Below are positions 41,960 to 54,342 of a DNA stretch of 64,000 nt, piece after piece. The notes under the pieces are model-generated. The model had not been told where the DNA came from. It did no database searches and saw only the letters and a list, made by a program, of their open reading frames with translations. The position numbers and the translations under genes are program-made. The DNA lies in the NCBI GenBank assembly GCA_027475525.1, contig JAMWFC010000133.1:1-64000 (forward strand), given 5' to 3'. The first letter of the stretch is position 1. Each line of letters starts with the position of its first letter. The stretch comes from Macrolepiota albuminosa (lineage: Eukaryota; Basidiomycota; Agaricomycetes; Agaricales; Agaricaceae).

Positions 41960-43130
41960 TGATCAACAACACATCGTCCTTTTTACATTAGACAGTTGTC
42001 AATGAATATCTACTTTAATTTTCTTTAATTGTCCCTCCAGATACGTGTTAGGAGTCTCACGTATTGGGTGCGGATGGCTATGACAAATTAGAGATAGGCA
42101 CCGCGGGTCTCTAGATTACACATGGGGGACCCAAAGTTGCCCCAGAACTTCTGGTAAAGCGTACGATATTCATGTTTACCAGAAAGATATATAAATCGAC
42201 TCGCTTGAATGTCACCACGCGATTGATCCTGGAACTAATATGCACTAAGAGGGAGCCATACATTTTCCGCAGCGTGATAGCAATCAAAGTTACTGCGCCC
42301 TGTGCCACCATTAGCATCTGATAAGGTTCGCGCGCAAAAGTCGGCCCTTCAAAGAAGTGTATTCCGTGGACCTCCAGGCGTTACCTGATCACATAGACAT
42401 ATTATTGAAGCAACGGTGAGAATGGAGGAGTCAAAGTACCTTGAACAACTCGAAGGCTGGAAAGAGGCTGACCGTTCAGCTCAAGGAACAAGTATTAATG
42501 TTCAGTCTTTTGTCATGAAATCATTAGGCAGAAAGAGAATGAGTTCAACTAGGAATGCGGAAGATCGTCTCGTTACCAGCGTTTTTTTCAGAGGTAATAA
42601 GGCCTTGTAGCAGGGGTAGTAACCTTTTGGTTGTATTGGCGTCTAATATAGCAGCCCAATATTCAATTTCATCACAGATAGCAAAAGGCTTACTTTAAGA
42701 CAATCAAGTTTGGCGATAAGTGACATTGAAAAGAGTTACATCGATATAAGATCTTCAGGATGCAGAGGCTTGAGATTAATCGTTTCAAAGAAGAGAGGAA
42801 ATGCGCACAACCAGCGTACGTGATAGTATATCGATTCCTCACCCAGAATGTGAACAAGCTAAGTAAATCCTCGTCTTTAATCTGGAGTCGCGACATGGCT
42901 GTTGCTAGTCAGACCAACCAAAGTTGATTCTGTTAGAGTGACAACTTCGATCTTAATGTTCTTGTTCAATTCTTGCACATCGTAATGACAAACTCGAGTT
43001 GCTTTTGAACATGAACGATGTGTTATCATGAATCCTATCTTTCCAGGTTCATCAAGATCTGCACGCCTGCGAAACGATGGAGCAAAAGTGTTCATGGTTA
43101 TCCAGCTATGATTCAAGAAATAGACGTATC
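41960..43130. other. No supported gene
   Basis: Short frames on both strands. The minus-strand frame 42877-43116 (FAPSFRRRADLDEPGKIGF) has some coding character and could be an exon of the small minus-strand gene just to its right, but no splice chain joins them convincingly. Confidence 0.3.
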
Positions 43131-43137
43131 TTTAGGT

Positions 43138-43578
43138 TCATAAATTATTACTAAGGGTCGAGATATTCACGCTGAAGCAGACCCTTGACAAAGAGTATAA
43201 GTTAAAGCGAGGATGACCTCCTGTATCACCGAGTATGAAAACAGGTTTTGGGTTGCGGGTTGTCTGGATGCTGAACCGGCCTTGAACGCGAGACTGTGCG
43301 GTCGATGCACCGAAGCCCCACCCAAAAATGCCAAAGTGACGAGGAAGTTGTGAATGAAAGCAGTTTCCCGTGTACACTTACGGTGTTTCTCTGCGAATCC
43401 AAGTCGTGTTAGCCACTGATAATGGGGCCACAGAGGTTCCCGGGAATGCATGATGGTTCGTCAGCTGAACACTGTGTCTCTGAAAGTCGACGCTCAAATA
43501 TAGAGGAGCCACTTGGTTAGAAATCGGTGAATCGCACTCGTGGATTTTAATTATTCCGCACAGGTTGAAGTCAGCCAT
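43138..43578 (-). CDS. Unrecognised two-exon small protein
   Basis: ATG 43578 opens MADFNLCGIIKIHECDSPIS, continuing VAPLYLSVDFQRHSVQLTNH and FPGTSVAPLSVANTTWIRRE. A GTAAGT..ACAG intron (about 43290-43380) leads to SRVQGRFSIQTTRNPKPVFI, LGDTGGHPRFNLYSL and a stop at 43138. Together this is about 118 residues. No domain is recognised. Composition and splice signals favour a real gene or gene remnant. Confidence 0.35.
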
Positions 43579-43985
43579 GGCTGCTTGAACGAGTTACACA
43601 AGCAATGTCGTTGGACGGTGAACTCTTCAGGTTTTGTGACCTCCATCTATCATTGAAGTCCCAAGATAGGGAATAAAAAAACAGAATACGGCCAATGGTG
43701 TACGACTTCTTATTGGTGCCATCATGGCTACAACACGAACCATTTGTTTACATAATTCAGAGCTTGAGTTGCGCTTCCATGCACATGATCTGCCGAAGCA
43801 GGCGGAATTAATGCTGTAGGCTGACTGTCGAGGTATATATCATTTCCACTATGCTCCCAACGCTTACTAGGACTGAGCAGACTGGCTAAATAAAGATTCA
43901 AACCTAAAGTACAGCTTATAAAACTGTAAACCACATCCTTGCGACAGAGACAATCTTTCGCCCGCGTCTTTTTGTATCCGAATGA

Positions 43986-44390
43986 ATGAATGTGTGGGCA
44001 GAAGCCGCTTCGCCTTCGCGAGCCTCAGTTGACGTATGGGTGAAATGGTCGGTCAAAGAGCGAGCTCATGGCTTAATCATAACTGGGAATTGGAAAGGAG
44101 ACACAGCCTCGCCTACTTTAGCAAAATGGTACTCCTCAATTCTTACTTCGAGCCGTCGTCCGGCCTTCTATCTCCTATCTAGCCCCCAACCCTCCCCTTT
44201 CTCCAAAAATGTTCCAGCGACATTCTTTGTACTTCAAAACGTAAGCCTCCGTGCATCGCGTGCTGGCAACTATGATGACAACTTCGACGACGCACAAGGC
44301 GCGGTTTTCGATGCTCGGATTCCTCTACGTCTCAATGCCCTAGAAGATCTTAAACTTAGCATTCATCTCCAAGTTCACGTTGAGGAATAA
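43986..44390 (+). CDS. Unrecognised ORF, possible terminal exon
   Basis: A 134-codon frame ending QGAVFDARIPLRLNALEDLK, LSIHLQVHVEE. The C-terminal half looks like folded protein and the N-terminal half less so, which suggests a last exon whose upstream part is missing or decayed. Family unknown. Confidence 0.3.
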   Translation: MNVWAEAASPSRASVDVWVKWSVKERAHGLIITGNWKGDTASPTLAKWYSSILTSSRRPAFYLLSSPQPSPFSKNVPATFFVLQNVSLRASRAGNYDDNFDDAQGAVFDARIPLRLNALEDLKLSIHLQVHVEE

Positions 44391-45032
44391 ACTTAACCTG
44401 ACAAAGTGCTGTGCGGCAGCTGTTCGCCGACACTCCGGACAGGTGTTCTGGAATCATCACAGATAACCTCATCTTTGGGATCGCCTGCTCTCAACTCACG
44501 CAGCTCGCGATGACTGATCTCGGTTTCTCACTTTTGCGCGGCGTGAGATTCTAACCCGGTGTACAAACATCGTCAACCATCCGCTAGCCAATGGGAAGAA
44601 TAGGATGCTATCCCTCTCTCCTACACGCCGACGCTGGCACCTTACGTACTTCTGGACTCGCATCGTTGAATTCTCCTAGGACTGCACTGCATGCCTAAAT
44701 CTAGCCGTTCTTAGGGTTCAGTTCAGTGTCGGGCTTCATGTATTGATGTTGTACTTACTGAACATAATTGAGTGCCGTCAACGGCGATTTCTCGGTTACG
44801 TCGGGCTACCGGACAGGCCAGTGGTGTAGGTACTCAATTACGACATTACGACAATGACAGTTACGTTGGGACATGGGTCATTCATTGTAAGCGTTCATTT
44901 GCAGTTCGAAACCATGTCGCATGTTCTGATTTACGGAAAGCCATTTCCCGTGATTATCGGAAATGAGAGCTGAGCCTTGAGCTCGGGCCGTGCTCGAGGA
45001 CATAAATCAGCCCCACCGGTATCAGCTCCCTC
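44391..45032. other. Upstream region of the reductase gene
   Basis: No gene seen. It should include the promoter of the adenylate-forming reductase that starts at 45033. No TATA box is obvious near the start. Confidence 0.35.
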
Positions 45033-48000
45033 ATGAATCAAGAACCTGTCTTCCCTCCCCTCGACGGCTCGGTGACCATTCCAGAGTCTATCGATTTCAA
45101 CTGGCAGCACAATGCCGATCTTCCCGTATTTGCTTATGGGACGGACGACTCGAGCAAAGTAACTGAGATCACGTTCCTTGAATTTGGACGTGCATGTCAT
45201 CGAGTTGCTCACCTGGTTCGGCCTGGGCGCGTTGGCCCTGACCGAGAAATCGTCGCTTTCATCGCATTGGCTGACACAATTGTGTACCAGGCGATAACTG
45301 TAGGACTGATGATCGCTGGTCTAGTGGTCAGCACTTCCACCTCTTCATATTTCTGGAAGAGAACTAGATAATTGAACAGCCGTTTCCCATCTCTCCTCGC
45401 AATACTCCCGCTGCTATCGTTCATCTTCTGACGCAAACCTCCTGTCATCGTTTGATTACTACTTCTACAACGCTTAGAAGTGTCCTAGATGGCGTCAATG
45501 CTGAACTCTCTACCGACTTTGACCTGGAAATCGAGGAAATCCCAACGCTTAATCAGGTCTATCCAAAACTCGGGACCGAGACCGTCAACGATCCTTTTGA
45601 GCGTTATCCTGCACCTCCTACGCGGCCTGTCATGTCTGATGTCGCATTATATCTTCACTCATCCGGGACCACCGGGTTTCCCAAGGCAATACACCAAACA
45701 TACCTCAGCTTGGCACATTGGACAGCTTGGCGTGAGTATCACGCTTTTGTGGATGTTTTATCGCTAACATTTCACGGTGTAGCTGCATTGATCCAGTTTC
45801 GCGACTACAGGCCCAGAGTACGCGTTGCAGCCATGGTCCTTCCTCCATTCCATACATTCGGCATTATCGTCCAGACTCTCTATACTATGTTTGGGCTAAT
45901 TTGCGTCGGCATCTACCCTCCTCAGGTGACATCTAATGAGAGGACGCCAATGATACCAACCCCGGAGAACATTCTCCAACATACCCGACGCTCAAAATCC
46001 GATTGCATATTTACTATTCCTGCGCTCTTGCAGGTCTGGGCACAGTCTCCTGAGGCCATCAACTTCCTTCGGACACTGCACTTTGTGGTATGTCGGAAAT
46101 TTTGACATTCATACATACATATAAGTTTACTCATACAACTTGTCCAGGGATACTCTGGCGGATCCCTGGCATCAAGGCTCGGCAACTCTATGGTTTCACA
46201 AGGTATTAGACTCATCACTGCTTATGGTGGTACTGAGTTCGGTACGCCGACATTTGCCATACCACGTCCTGGCGACGAGCTTGATTGGGAATATTTGGAG
46301 TTTAGCGACCGTGCAGCGATCAGATGGGTGCCTCAGGGTGATGGGACGTTTGAGTGTCAGTTTTTGGTATGTGAATATTTTTGACTCTAGCTTCTTGATA
46401 TAATGTTCGAACTGGCACGATTAAAATTAGACTACGGATAGGCATTCGCTCACCGTCGAAAATATACTTGATGTCAGAGGGTATGCCACTTCTGACCTCT
46501 TCGTACCTCATCCTATAAAGCCTTATCTCTGGAAGATGTGTGCAGTTTCCCCCCTATTGCCCTGACATTGTCTGACGATTTCTCCAGCGTTGGGCGCATT
46601 GACGATGTCATAATCCACTCGTCTGGGGAGAAGACTGTACCGGGACCTATGGAAGACATTGTCATGAGTAGCCCATAGTCGGTGTTCTCCCATGCCATTC
46701 AACGTGTATCCTACTTATCTCTTGAGCAGTGTCATGGCTGCTGTCATATTCGGTCGTGCCCACGATCGGCCCGGCATCCTCATCGAGCCCAAGGACCAAT
46801 ATACTATCGATGTCACGGACCAGACTCAGATCGCGAAATTGCGAAACACACTTTGGTAACTTTGAACTTGATTTTTCCAGCAGTTGAGTGTTTCATGTTT
46901 GCTCAGGTCCGTGGTCGAAGAAGCCAACAAGGTCGCCCCGGCGTTCAGCAAGATATTCAAGGAAATGATCCTCATCACTTCGAAAGATAAGCCTCTTCCC
47001 CGAACAGGGAAAGGTACCGTTATGCAGAAGCTGGCTCTGAAGGATTATGACGATGAAATCGAGAAGCTGTAAGTTGCAGACCATTATCCAATTTCTGCGT
47101 CGGTTTTTCCAATGCCACTATCTATAGCTATTGCACCATTGAAGGAAGTGCAAAAGGACAAGATATCGTACCTCCTGTTACTTGGGAAGTGCCACTATCT
47201 ATAGCTATTGCACCATTGAAGGAAGTGCAAAAGGACAAGATATCGTACCTCCTGTTACTTGGGAAGATGAACATGTTCGGGTTTGGCTCCTCCAACAGGC
47301 TGCAGATATCCATCCAGCAAAGCATTCTCGATATCAAGGGATCTTTTCGAACAGGGATTCGATAGGTTGGTTATCCTCATACAACATTGTTAGAACAGTT
47401 CTCATTCTCTACGGAAAAGTCTGAGCGCAACAATCCTTCGTCTTCGGATTGTCGGCGCTTTACAGGGGAGCAAGGATAATTCTATGATGAAAGCCGCAGA
47501 GAATATCACTCAAAATATGGTCTATACGTACCCGTCTATCGAGGCGCTTACAGTGTTCCTCGCCAAAATCGTTGCTCATACTGAGGGATACCAAGACAGA
47601 AAGAACGCAAAAGCAGAAATAGAAGCGATGATTGACAAGTACAGCACTGGTTTGGAGGACTCACCCGTTTTCACCAGCGGCACTTTCCCTGTGCCTGAGA
47701 ACAAAGTGGTCCTACTGACAGGGTCGACTGGAAACCTGGGTTCCCAGATCCTCGCTGATCTTTTGCTCGATCCATCTGTTGAGCTTGTGTATGCTCTGAA
47801 TCGTGCATCTACAGGCTCAGCTTCGATCCTCAAACGCCACACTGAACGGTTTGTCGACAAAGGACTAGATGTGGAACTCTTACGGTCTGACCGGCTTGTT
47901 TTTGTGGAGGGGGACACCTCAATGCTCAGCCTTGGTCTATCAGCTGAGCTCTACAACAAGGTAAGTACGTTCGCCCGCCATTGAGCTCCGAAAGCGTCCT

Positions 48001-49116
48001 TGCTCCTGTTGAATCACTTCTTTTCTCCCCTGGAAGATTCGGGACTCCGTAACCGTTATTATCCACAATGCCTGGCGTCTTGACTTTAACCTTTCACTGA
48101 CGTCATTTGAACCGAACATTCGAGGCACTCGTAGGCTCGTTGACCTCGCGCGTTCTGGACCTCATCCTGAGTTAGTTCGGTTTGTGTTTTCGTCATCTGT
48201 AACGTCAGCACAAGCGTATAGACGCCTTGATCTACCATTCCCCGAGGAAATCGTGGCGGACGCCGCTGTAGCAGTAGGGACTGGTTATGGGGAGGGGAAG
48301 TACGTATCGGAAAGAGTACGTACTACTTTGTCCCCTCCAAAACTTACTTTCATCTTATTTTGTGTTTCTTGCAGATACTCGCAAAGAGCGGGATACAGGC
48401 AGCCTCTCTCCGGATTGGCCAGGTCTGTGGGGGGCTTCCTAATGGCGCCTGGGCAACCAGTGATTGGTTCCCTATCCTTGTAAAATCCAGCGTAGCCCTT
48501 GGAGTGCTTCCACGTGCCACCGGCGTACGTTACCTTCAGTTTCTCTGATTTGTGATGCATTCTTTTTGGGCTTACATTTAGTTTATCTCCTGGCTGCCTA
48601 TGCACGTAGTCTCAAAGATTATCCATGACATCGCGTTTTCCGGTGAAAAGCTTCCGGAGGCCATCAATTTGATTCATCCTCGGCCTTCACAGTGGAACGG
48701 GATGATAGATGCTGTCAAAGTGGCATTGGATAAGGATGTGTCTTCCTTACGCATGGTATCCTTCCAGGAATGGTTTGATCTGCTAGAAAAACGCGCCAGG
48801 TATGCCAGCGACGCAGACATTCGAGCTATTGTGAGTTTTTTTGGTGATCAACCTCATTCGACCTTAATAGTAGACTCATCATTCCATTCATCTTTTCTAG
48901 CCCGCTGTGAAACTTCTTGAGTTTTTCCGTGCAATGTCCGAGTCTGACAATGTCATTTCTGAGGCCGGTCATTGTGAATCCGAGAGCGGTGGACTGGCCA
49001 AGTTTGCAACCGCCAAGGCACAAAACCTAAGTCAGACGATGAGAGACGTGCAGTCCATCGCAACTGAAGACGTGAATCGATGGGTTGATTATTGGCGTTG
49101 TTCTGGTTTTTTGTAA
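45033..49116 (+). CDS. NRPS-like adenylate-forming reductase (A-T-R)
   Basis: The three domains activate a carboxylic acid as AMP ester, load it on a carrier arm and reduce it to aldehyde or alcohol. Adenylation (about residues 1-570): LYLHSSGTTGFPKAIHQTYL, VLPPFHTFGI, TAYGGTEFGTPTFA, YATSDLF, VGRIDDVIIHSSGEK and LPRTGKGTVMQKL. Carrier: DLFEQGFDSLSATILRLR with the phosphopantetheine Ser (two exons). Reductase (last third): VLLTGSTGNLGSQILADLL, VIIHNAWRLDFNLSL, FVFSSSVTSA, GYGEGKYVSE (YxxxK), SLRIGQVCG. It ends DYWRCSGFL. About eleven introns are visible; one donor is GTCGGT (46673). Two problems exist. An exact 77-base duplication (47113-47266) spans the acceptor of the intron before the carrier domain. 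A one-base frame change lies near 47310-47330, between DEHVRVWLLQQAADIH and the carrier motif. After correcting both, the protein is about 1100 residues. It may be a real gene with an assembly or sequence error, or a fresh pseudogene. Substrate unknown. Confidence 0.85.
47113..47266. repeat. Exact 77-base tandem duplication in the reductase gene
   Basis: Copies 47113-47189 and 47190-47266 are identical and each holds the acceptor CTATCTATAG and exon start. Using the second acceptor alone would skip the first copy, so splicing could still give the right protein even if the duplication were real. Confidence 0.92.
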
Positions 49117-49119
49117 TTG

Positions 49120-50010
49120 AAGGGACGAGCGACAGATTTCAACATTGGTGGAATTGTAGGCGGTCTAGTAATCAGTACTTCCACCTTACAGAGTTTGATA
49201 AGAGAACTGAATAAATGTTTGATGAGCCATTTCCTATTTCTCGCAATACTCATGCTGCTATCGTTCATCTTCTGAAAGAGACCTCGTGTCATCGTTTGAT
49301 TACTACCTCTGCAACGCTTAGTAGTCTTCTTGCTGCCGTCAAGGCTGAGCTCACTGCCGACTTTAACCTTTTACCTATGCTCAAGCAAATCTATCGCAGA
49401 CTCGGGGCCGAGACTGTCCATGAGCTTTAACCATTATCCTCCACATTCCTACGCGGCCTCACATGTCGGATGTCGCGCCATATCTTCACTCGTCTGGGAG
49501 GCCGGGTTCCCGAAGGCGATTCACCAAACAAATCTCATCCTTGCACACTGGGCGGCTTTGCGTGAGTATCACAATTTTACGACATGTCTAGGTGTAGTTT
49601 CCTTGATTCAGTTCCGTGATCACAAGCCCTGAGCACGCATTACAGCCATGATGCTTTCTCCATTCCAAACACTCAGCAACGTCCAGATTCTCTATTACAC
49701 GTTTGGACTAGTTTCTCTGGGTGTCTACCCACCTCAAGTGACTTCGAGTGCCAATGATACCGACCCCGCAAAATATTCTCGAACACAGACGCTCGAAATA
49801 ATTCCATGATTACCATCCCCGCCCTCTTGCAATTCTGGGCACAATCCCCCGAGGCCGTCAATCTCCTCCAGACGCTGCATTTTGTCGTTTGTCGTCATTG
49901 TTTGTATACCTCTATATGCATATGGCCTGCGCTTCCCGTTGAAATTTACCAGATGTCAGAGATGATGCCACTGCTGACCTTTTCGAACCTCATCCTACAA
50001 ATCAGGATAT
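49120..50010 (+). pseudogene. Partial, broken duplicate of the adjacent reductase gene
   Basis: Begins with sequence matching the first intron and second exon of the gene at 45033 (EPFPISRNTHAAIVHLLKET, SCHRLITTSATLSSLL) and follows it through the AMP-binding region (FPKAIHQTNLILAHWAALRE, QFRDHKP) and IPALLQFWAQSPEAVNLLQT. It then jumps to a stretch equivalent to about 46470-46515, so about 375 bases are deleted. Stops and frame changes are frequent, for example after TVHEL and after FRDHKP. Introns are kept, so this was a tandem DNA duplication. Confidence 0.85.
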
Positions 50011-51000
50011 TGTCACCTCTTCCACCCCGTCATCCCCATGTTCGTTAAAGTTCTCCTTCGTAGCACCTCCGAAATTCAAATTGATCTCTTCTTGACTCGG
50101 TCCGTCCTCCGTCGGCGGGGATTTTCCCCACCCGTTCACAGACCAGCCGCCCCGAAGCGTGTCCCAGGCAACATTTAAATCCTCGCCATCCGGCTCACTC
50201 CTGCTCGTCTCCTCGTCATCGTCTCCTGGCAATTACGCGAGCTCCCTATGCAGGACTGGAAGGTGATTCGCACGTGGAACGAGGGCACCTGCCTTGTCGA
50301 ACGCAAACGGATGTGTATGACCTTGGAGTTTTGAACCTGGACTATGACCAAGGCAAACGCTGCTGCTGACTGTGCGAGCGTGTAGGTGTTGCTATTTGTG
50401 GGGAGTTTTGAACCTGGACTATGACCAAGGCAAACGCTGCTGCTGACTGTGCGAGCGTGTAGGTGTTGCTATTTGTAGAGAGACGTGAGGAGTGCCGAGG
50501 GTGTTGGCACGGGAGACAGTAGTGGACATTGAGGGGGCGGGAGATCGAGTGGAGAATGTGGACATGGAGGAGCCGCAGCGGGATGCGGTGGGTGAAGGAG
50601 GTGCTGGCCGGTTGAGCGTGAGAGGATTATTTATGACTGGAGCGGGGAGGGGATTTCAATTGGTGAGGGTACAGCATCGGAGTTTTTTGTGACTCGATGG
50701 AAGTGAAAGAAGGGTCCTTGAATGTTTCCGATGGTGCTGCTGGCCACGGGCGTTTCTCAATCTTTCCCATTCAAGGTCTGGTTTCCATTCATTGCACCAC
50801 TGTGACTCTCATTGACAACTATTTGGGGTCCCTTTGGGCATCGAGTAGCCAGAGGGCATAGTAGTCATCGCAAACTCGTGGTTACCGGGGATGGCGGCGG
50901 TAAGAATGACGACGAAGGAGAGGGGAACCGCAAAGATGACTGTGGAACGTCAACAGGAAATCGGACAGTGTCCTGAGTGTGCTGGACGGTGTATATGGAA
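50011..51000. other. No supported gene
   Basis: Includes an acidic minus-strand frame (50002-50232: DDDEETSRSEPDGEDLNVAW) and Gly/Arg/Val-rich plus-strand frames, none with a recognisable domain. An exact 77-base duplication lies at 50325-50478. Confidence 0.3.
50325..50478. repeat. Tandem duplication, 77-base period (one mismatch)
   Basis: Copies start GGAGTTTTGAACCTGG at 50325 and 50402. The first 75 bases are identical and one base near the end differs. Confidence 0.88.
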
Positions 51001-52370
51001 TGAATAGTAGTCAGAGAAGAGTGCTTTGGAGCTGTGAAGACTGTGGGCCTGGATCCTGCAGACAGCAATAAGGAAAAAAGTCAATAAATAATAAATTGTC
51101 GAGACCGCACCGGTGGATCAGAGTGTAATGCTGAAAACAAAACGCGATGACAATCAGCTCATATAGTGTTGACAGAAAACTCAAGGACATACATGTATCC
51201 ACAGCAGTCACTAGGATTTGTGATTCCATCAACAAAAAGGTTGAATTGTTTGCGTCAATCGAACTTCGAAAATTATCAGTCAAGCGGTAGTAAGATTAGT
51301 TGTGTTGCTGGCGAATCACCGATGAACACATTTTACAGCATAATCATGGCTAGCGTTGCTATCGTTGTTACGACCAGCGTGTCGCTCAAGACATCAACAG
51401 ACTACTATCAAACAAGCACGTGCCTCCCCCAGATCATCGATTTTTTGTTCACCTAGAAGCTTTGCTTTTTGTCACATTTTACAGTCGTGTTATGTCTGAA
51501 TCGTTGTCAAGATGCACGGATCATTACCGATTCTTTCTCTCGATTGTAAGTACCTGTTCATTCAATTCGGTCCGTCCTGCAATGAGGGCGCCACTTCCAG
51601 TGATAAAATCAGCAGATATTTTTTGTGTACATATTCTCAACTTGAAAATGGTATAGCTTCCAGACGCCTTGTGTCTGCCTTCACTTCTCGAGTCCTGCCC
51701 GTTGACGTGGTATCTGCCTTGCGTCATCAACATAAGCAGAGCCAAGATCAATCATGGAACCCAATCTACAGGATGACTCTACAATCGACGATTAGGCGAG
51801 ACAACATCCTTTTAAACCGCATATCCCTGTCATGGCACCTGTAAGTGTAATTTTTCTATCCTGCCCTTCACTAGGACTCTGAATTTCACGTCAGCTCATC
51901 TGCAGACGCTTGAGAACTACTTTTCCAGAAGATACCTGTTCGACGTTGCTTTTGTTTACGTCACTTGTTGTGGTCGAGCAGGAGTGATATATGAGACATG
52001 GTGCGACCCAGTCTTTAATTTTGAACTTCTCCAGGCATGTGCCCAATCGTATGGACAGGTCTTCTATCCGATTTTCTGTGTCGACAAGCTATCTGAACTG
52101 GCGGAGATCGACTCATTTTACGCTGTCCAGAGCTTCAAGCTTTTCGCTTGGACTGACATTCGTTTCCGTTCTGTGACGCCAATCAGTTCGCAAAAACTCA
52201 TTCTCAATTTCTTGTTTAGGATAGTCGGTACAGTAGGTAAATAGAGAGTGTCTGCTGTATAAATGTTATTCTTTTTATAACCACACGCCATACTGTCAAA
52301 AGTTCTGGTTCGACGCTGTCCAAGATAAAGGGTGTGATCAAGACTATGTAGCCCAGAGATCTCGTCAAAA
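51001..52370. other. Weak coding-like stretches, no firm gene
   Basis: The plus-strand frame from about 51900 to 52244 (GVIYETWCDPVFNFELLQAC, AQSYGQVFYPIF) runs without a stop for over 300 bases. A minus-strand frame at 51011-51283 is hydrophobic. Neither has a known motif. Decayed gene pieces are possible. Confidence 0.25.
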
Positions 52371-52373
52371 GTA

Positions 52374-52703
52374 CTAAACATGAATGTAGGAAGACAGCCT
52401 AACCTTGTTCGGCAGGAAATCAGCCCACCTTTGGAGAACTACCTCCACTTCTTCTTCATTTTCGGCCTGTTTCTGGTTGTATGAGTGTGATAACATTGAT
52501 ACGGAGGAGAAAAGATGGAGTCGACACACCTTCAATGCCAATGCCCATTTGTATGGGTGGTAACGATGCGACTTGAGTGCGCAAGACATGACAGAGCATG
52601 CTTTTCCGATGGAAGATCCACCATTTGATGGATAAGATCGAATATAGGGAGGTATCGGCTCCTGAGGTAGTGCATCGGCTGTAATGGTACTGTTGTGGTT
52701 CAT
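52374..52703 (-). CDS. Unrecognised small gene or first exons
   Basis: ATG 52703 opens MNHNSTITADALPQEPIPPY, continuing IRSYPSNGGSSIGKACSVMS and HRYHPYKWALALK. A GTGTGT..CCAG intron (about 52470-52530) leads to KQAENEEEVEVVLQRWADFL, PNK and a further donor. The chain then fades. This looks like the beginning of a fungal gene whose later exons I cannot follow. Family unknown. Confidence 0.35.
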   Translation of the reverse strand: MNHNSTITADALPQEPIPPYIRSYPSNGGSSIGKACSVMSCALKSHRYHPYKWALALKVCRLHLFSSVSMLSHSYNQKQAENEEEVEVVLQRWADFLPNKVRLSSYIHV

Positions 52704-54188
52704 TGGTTGCAGTGAGCGAATAGTCTGTGTGGAGTAGAGACCGAGGGCTTATATTTCTTCGCCCTTCCTTCCATCTTTAAATTTGAAGAGATTTTGTGCG
52801 CTGATGGACAAGATTTTACACGCTATCGGACTTCTGCTCGGGTAATGGATTGCTCGGTCTTTTTGGGCTGGTTCCTGGATTGATTCACATCAGTCAGACT
52901 CGACGATCATGACGTATTTCCACCATTCGACGGTGATGTTCTTATTCATCCCTTGAAGAGTCACCAGAGATTAGTACAGTACTGTTAAGGTATCTGGTGC
53001 TCAGCTTTGCTTCCTTTGATAATGAGCGTGAGCCCGTTTCCAGCCTCGCAGATAATCCTCTTAGTCATGAGTTTGCCGCGGTGCCCAAGTTCGAATTCTG
53101 ATGGTGAACACTGTGAAATGATAGTGTGGAACTCGGTACCTTACCTTCGTTAGGCAGTTCGGCATGTCATTTATGCACATGTCAGCCTTTTTTTGACTTG
53201 TTCTTTGTCACAAAATTTTGCAGAATCCGCCTGCGGATTGGTCCTTGTGCAGTGAGGTCCATCATCCTTGCTAATTGTACGGCCAGAAAAAACACACCCG
53301 TGACATGGTTTCGATGGAGAATCTAATCCATTTCGCAGGGAAGGAGCCAGAACTAAAACCTTATGACAACATATATGAAATCAATGCATCCTAGAAGATT
53401 TGTCTGGGCGGCGGCAGCTTCTGATCCCTAGTTAAGGGGTGAAAAAGGCAGCAAAGTTGAAAGTAGTAAGCACAAGGCCGACGGATGATTATAAATACTG
53501 AAGGATTTACTGATGTGATCACATAAAGCCATGTATGGTTAGCATGACTGACAAGGTCCTCCACTCGTTTGACATGGGAATATGAAAAACGAGGTGTGGC
53601 GAAATACTAGTCTAAGGCACTTCCTGAAGATGTAAACGCAGCTTCTATTCACACTTAAAGTACCTCAATTCAATCTTCTTTGTTGTCATTTTGCGTAGGA
53701 TATAACCCCAATTTTAAGTAAATGTTGATCAGAACTTGTTCCATAGCGGTTCAGAGTGAGGCAATCGAAGTATATATTAATGCTATTATATCAGGCTTTC
53801 CGGGGAGGATAAAAGCCCGTTGTGGCAGTGGGTTGGGATAGCTGGTAGATCGAATACGAAGTCTACCGAAGCGAAATCGGAGTGTAGGAGTGGTCGTCGC
53901 GAAAATGGAATGGGTCTCGGAGAAACAGAGCACGAGTAACCAGCGTTTGACCGAGTATAATAATAGAAGTTTGCCTAGCCTTAGAGCGTCGCGGGTTTCA
54001 AGTGTAGAGTCGAGAATTGCCCCAGTTTTGGAGGCCTGATAGCGATAGAGAGAATTGCAAGTTTAGACGAGTCGCCGAGTACAAGAAAGAGTCCGAAGGT
54101 GAAGACAAGCAAGATGCCGAACAGCCGTCAAAGCCAAGAAAGAATGCCGAGTTTACGGACAACAGTTCAGAGAAGAGAAGCCGAGAGT

Positions 54189-54342
54189 AAAATGCCGTCA
54201 GCCATCCAGATCAAGACAGAATGCCGAGCGGTGCCGAAGACCGAAGATAATCACCAGATAAGATGAAAATGCCGTCAGCCATCCAGATCAAGACAGAATG
54301 CCGAGCGGTGCCGAAGACCGAAGATAATCACCAGATAAGATG
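54189..54342. repeat. Exact tandem duplication, 77-base period
   Basis: Copies 54189-54265 and 54266-54342 are identical and start AAAATGCCGTCAGCC. Confidence 0.92.

Noticed and set aside
50002..50232. Acidic ORF as a NASP/Hif1-type histone chaperone fragment
   Set aside because: Only a short acidic stretch with LNVAWDTL resembles that family; no TPR sequence follows.
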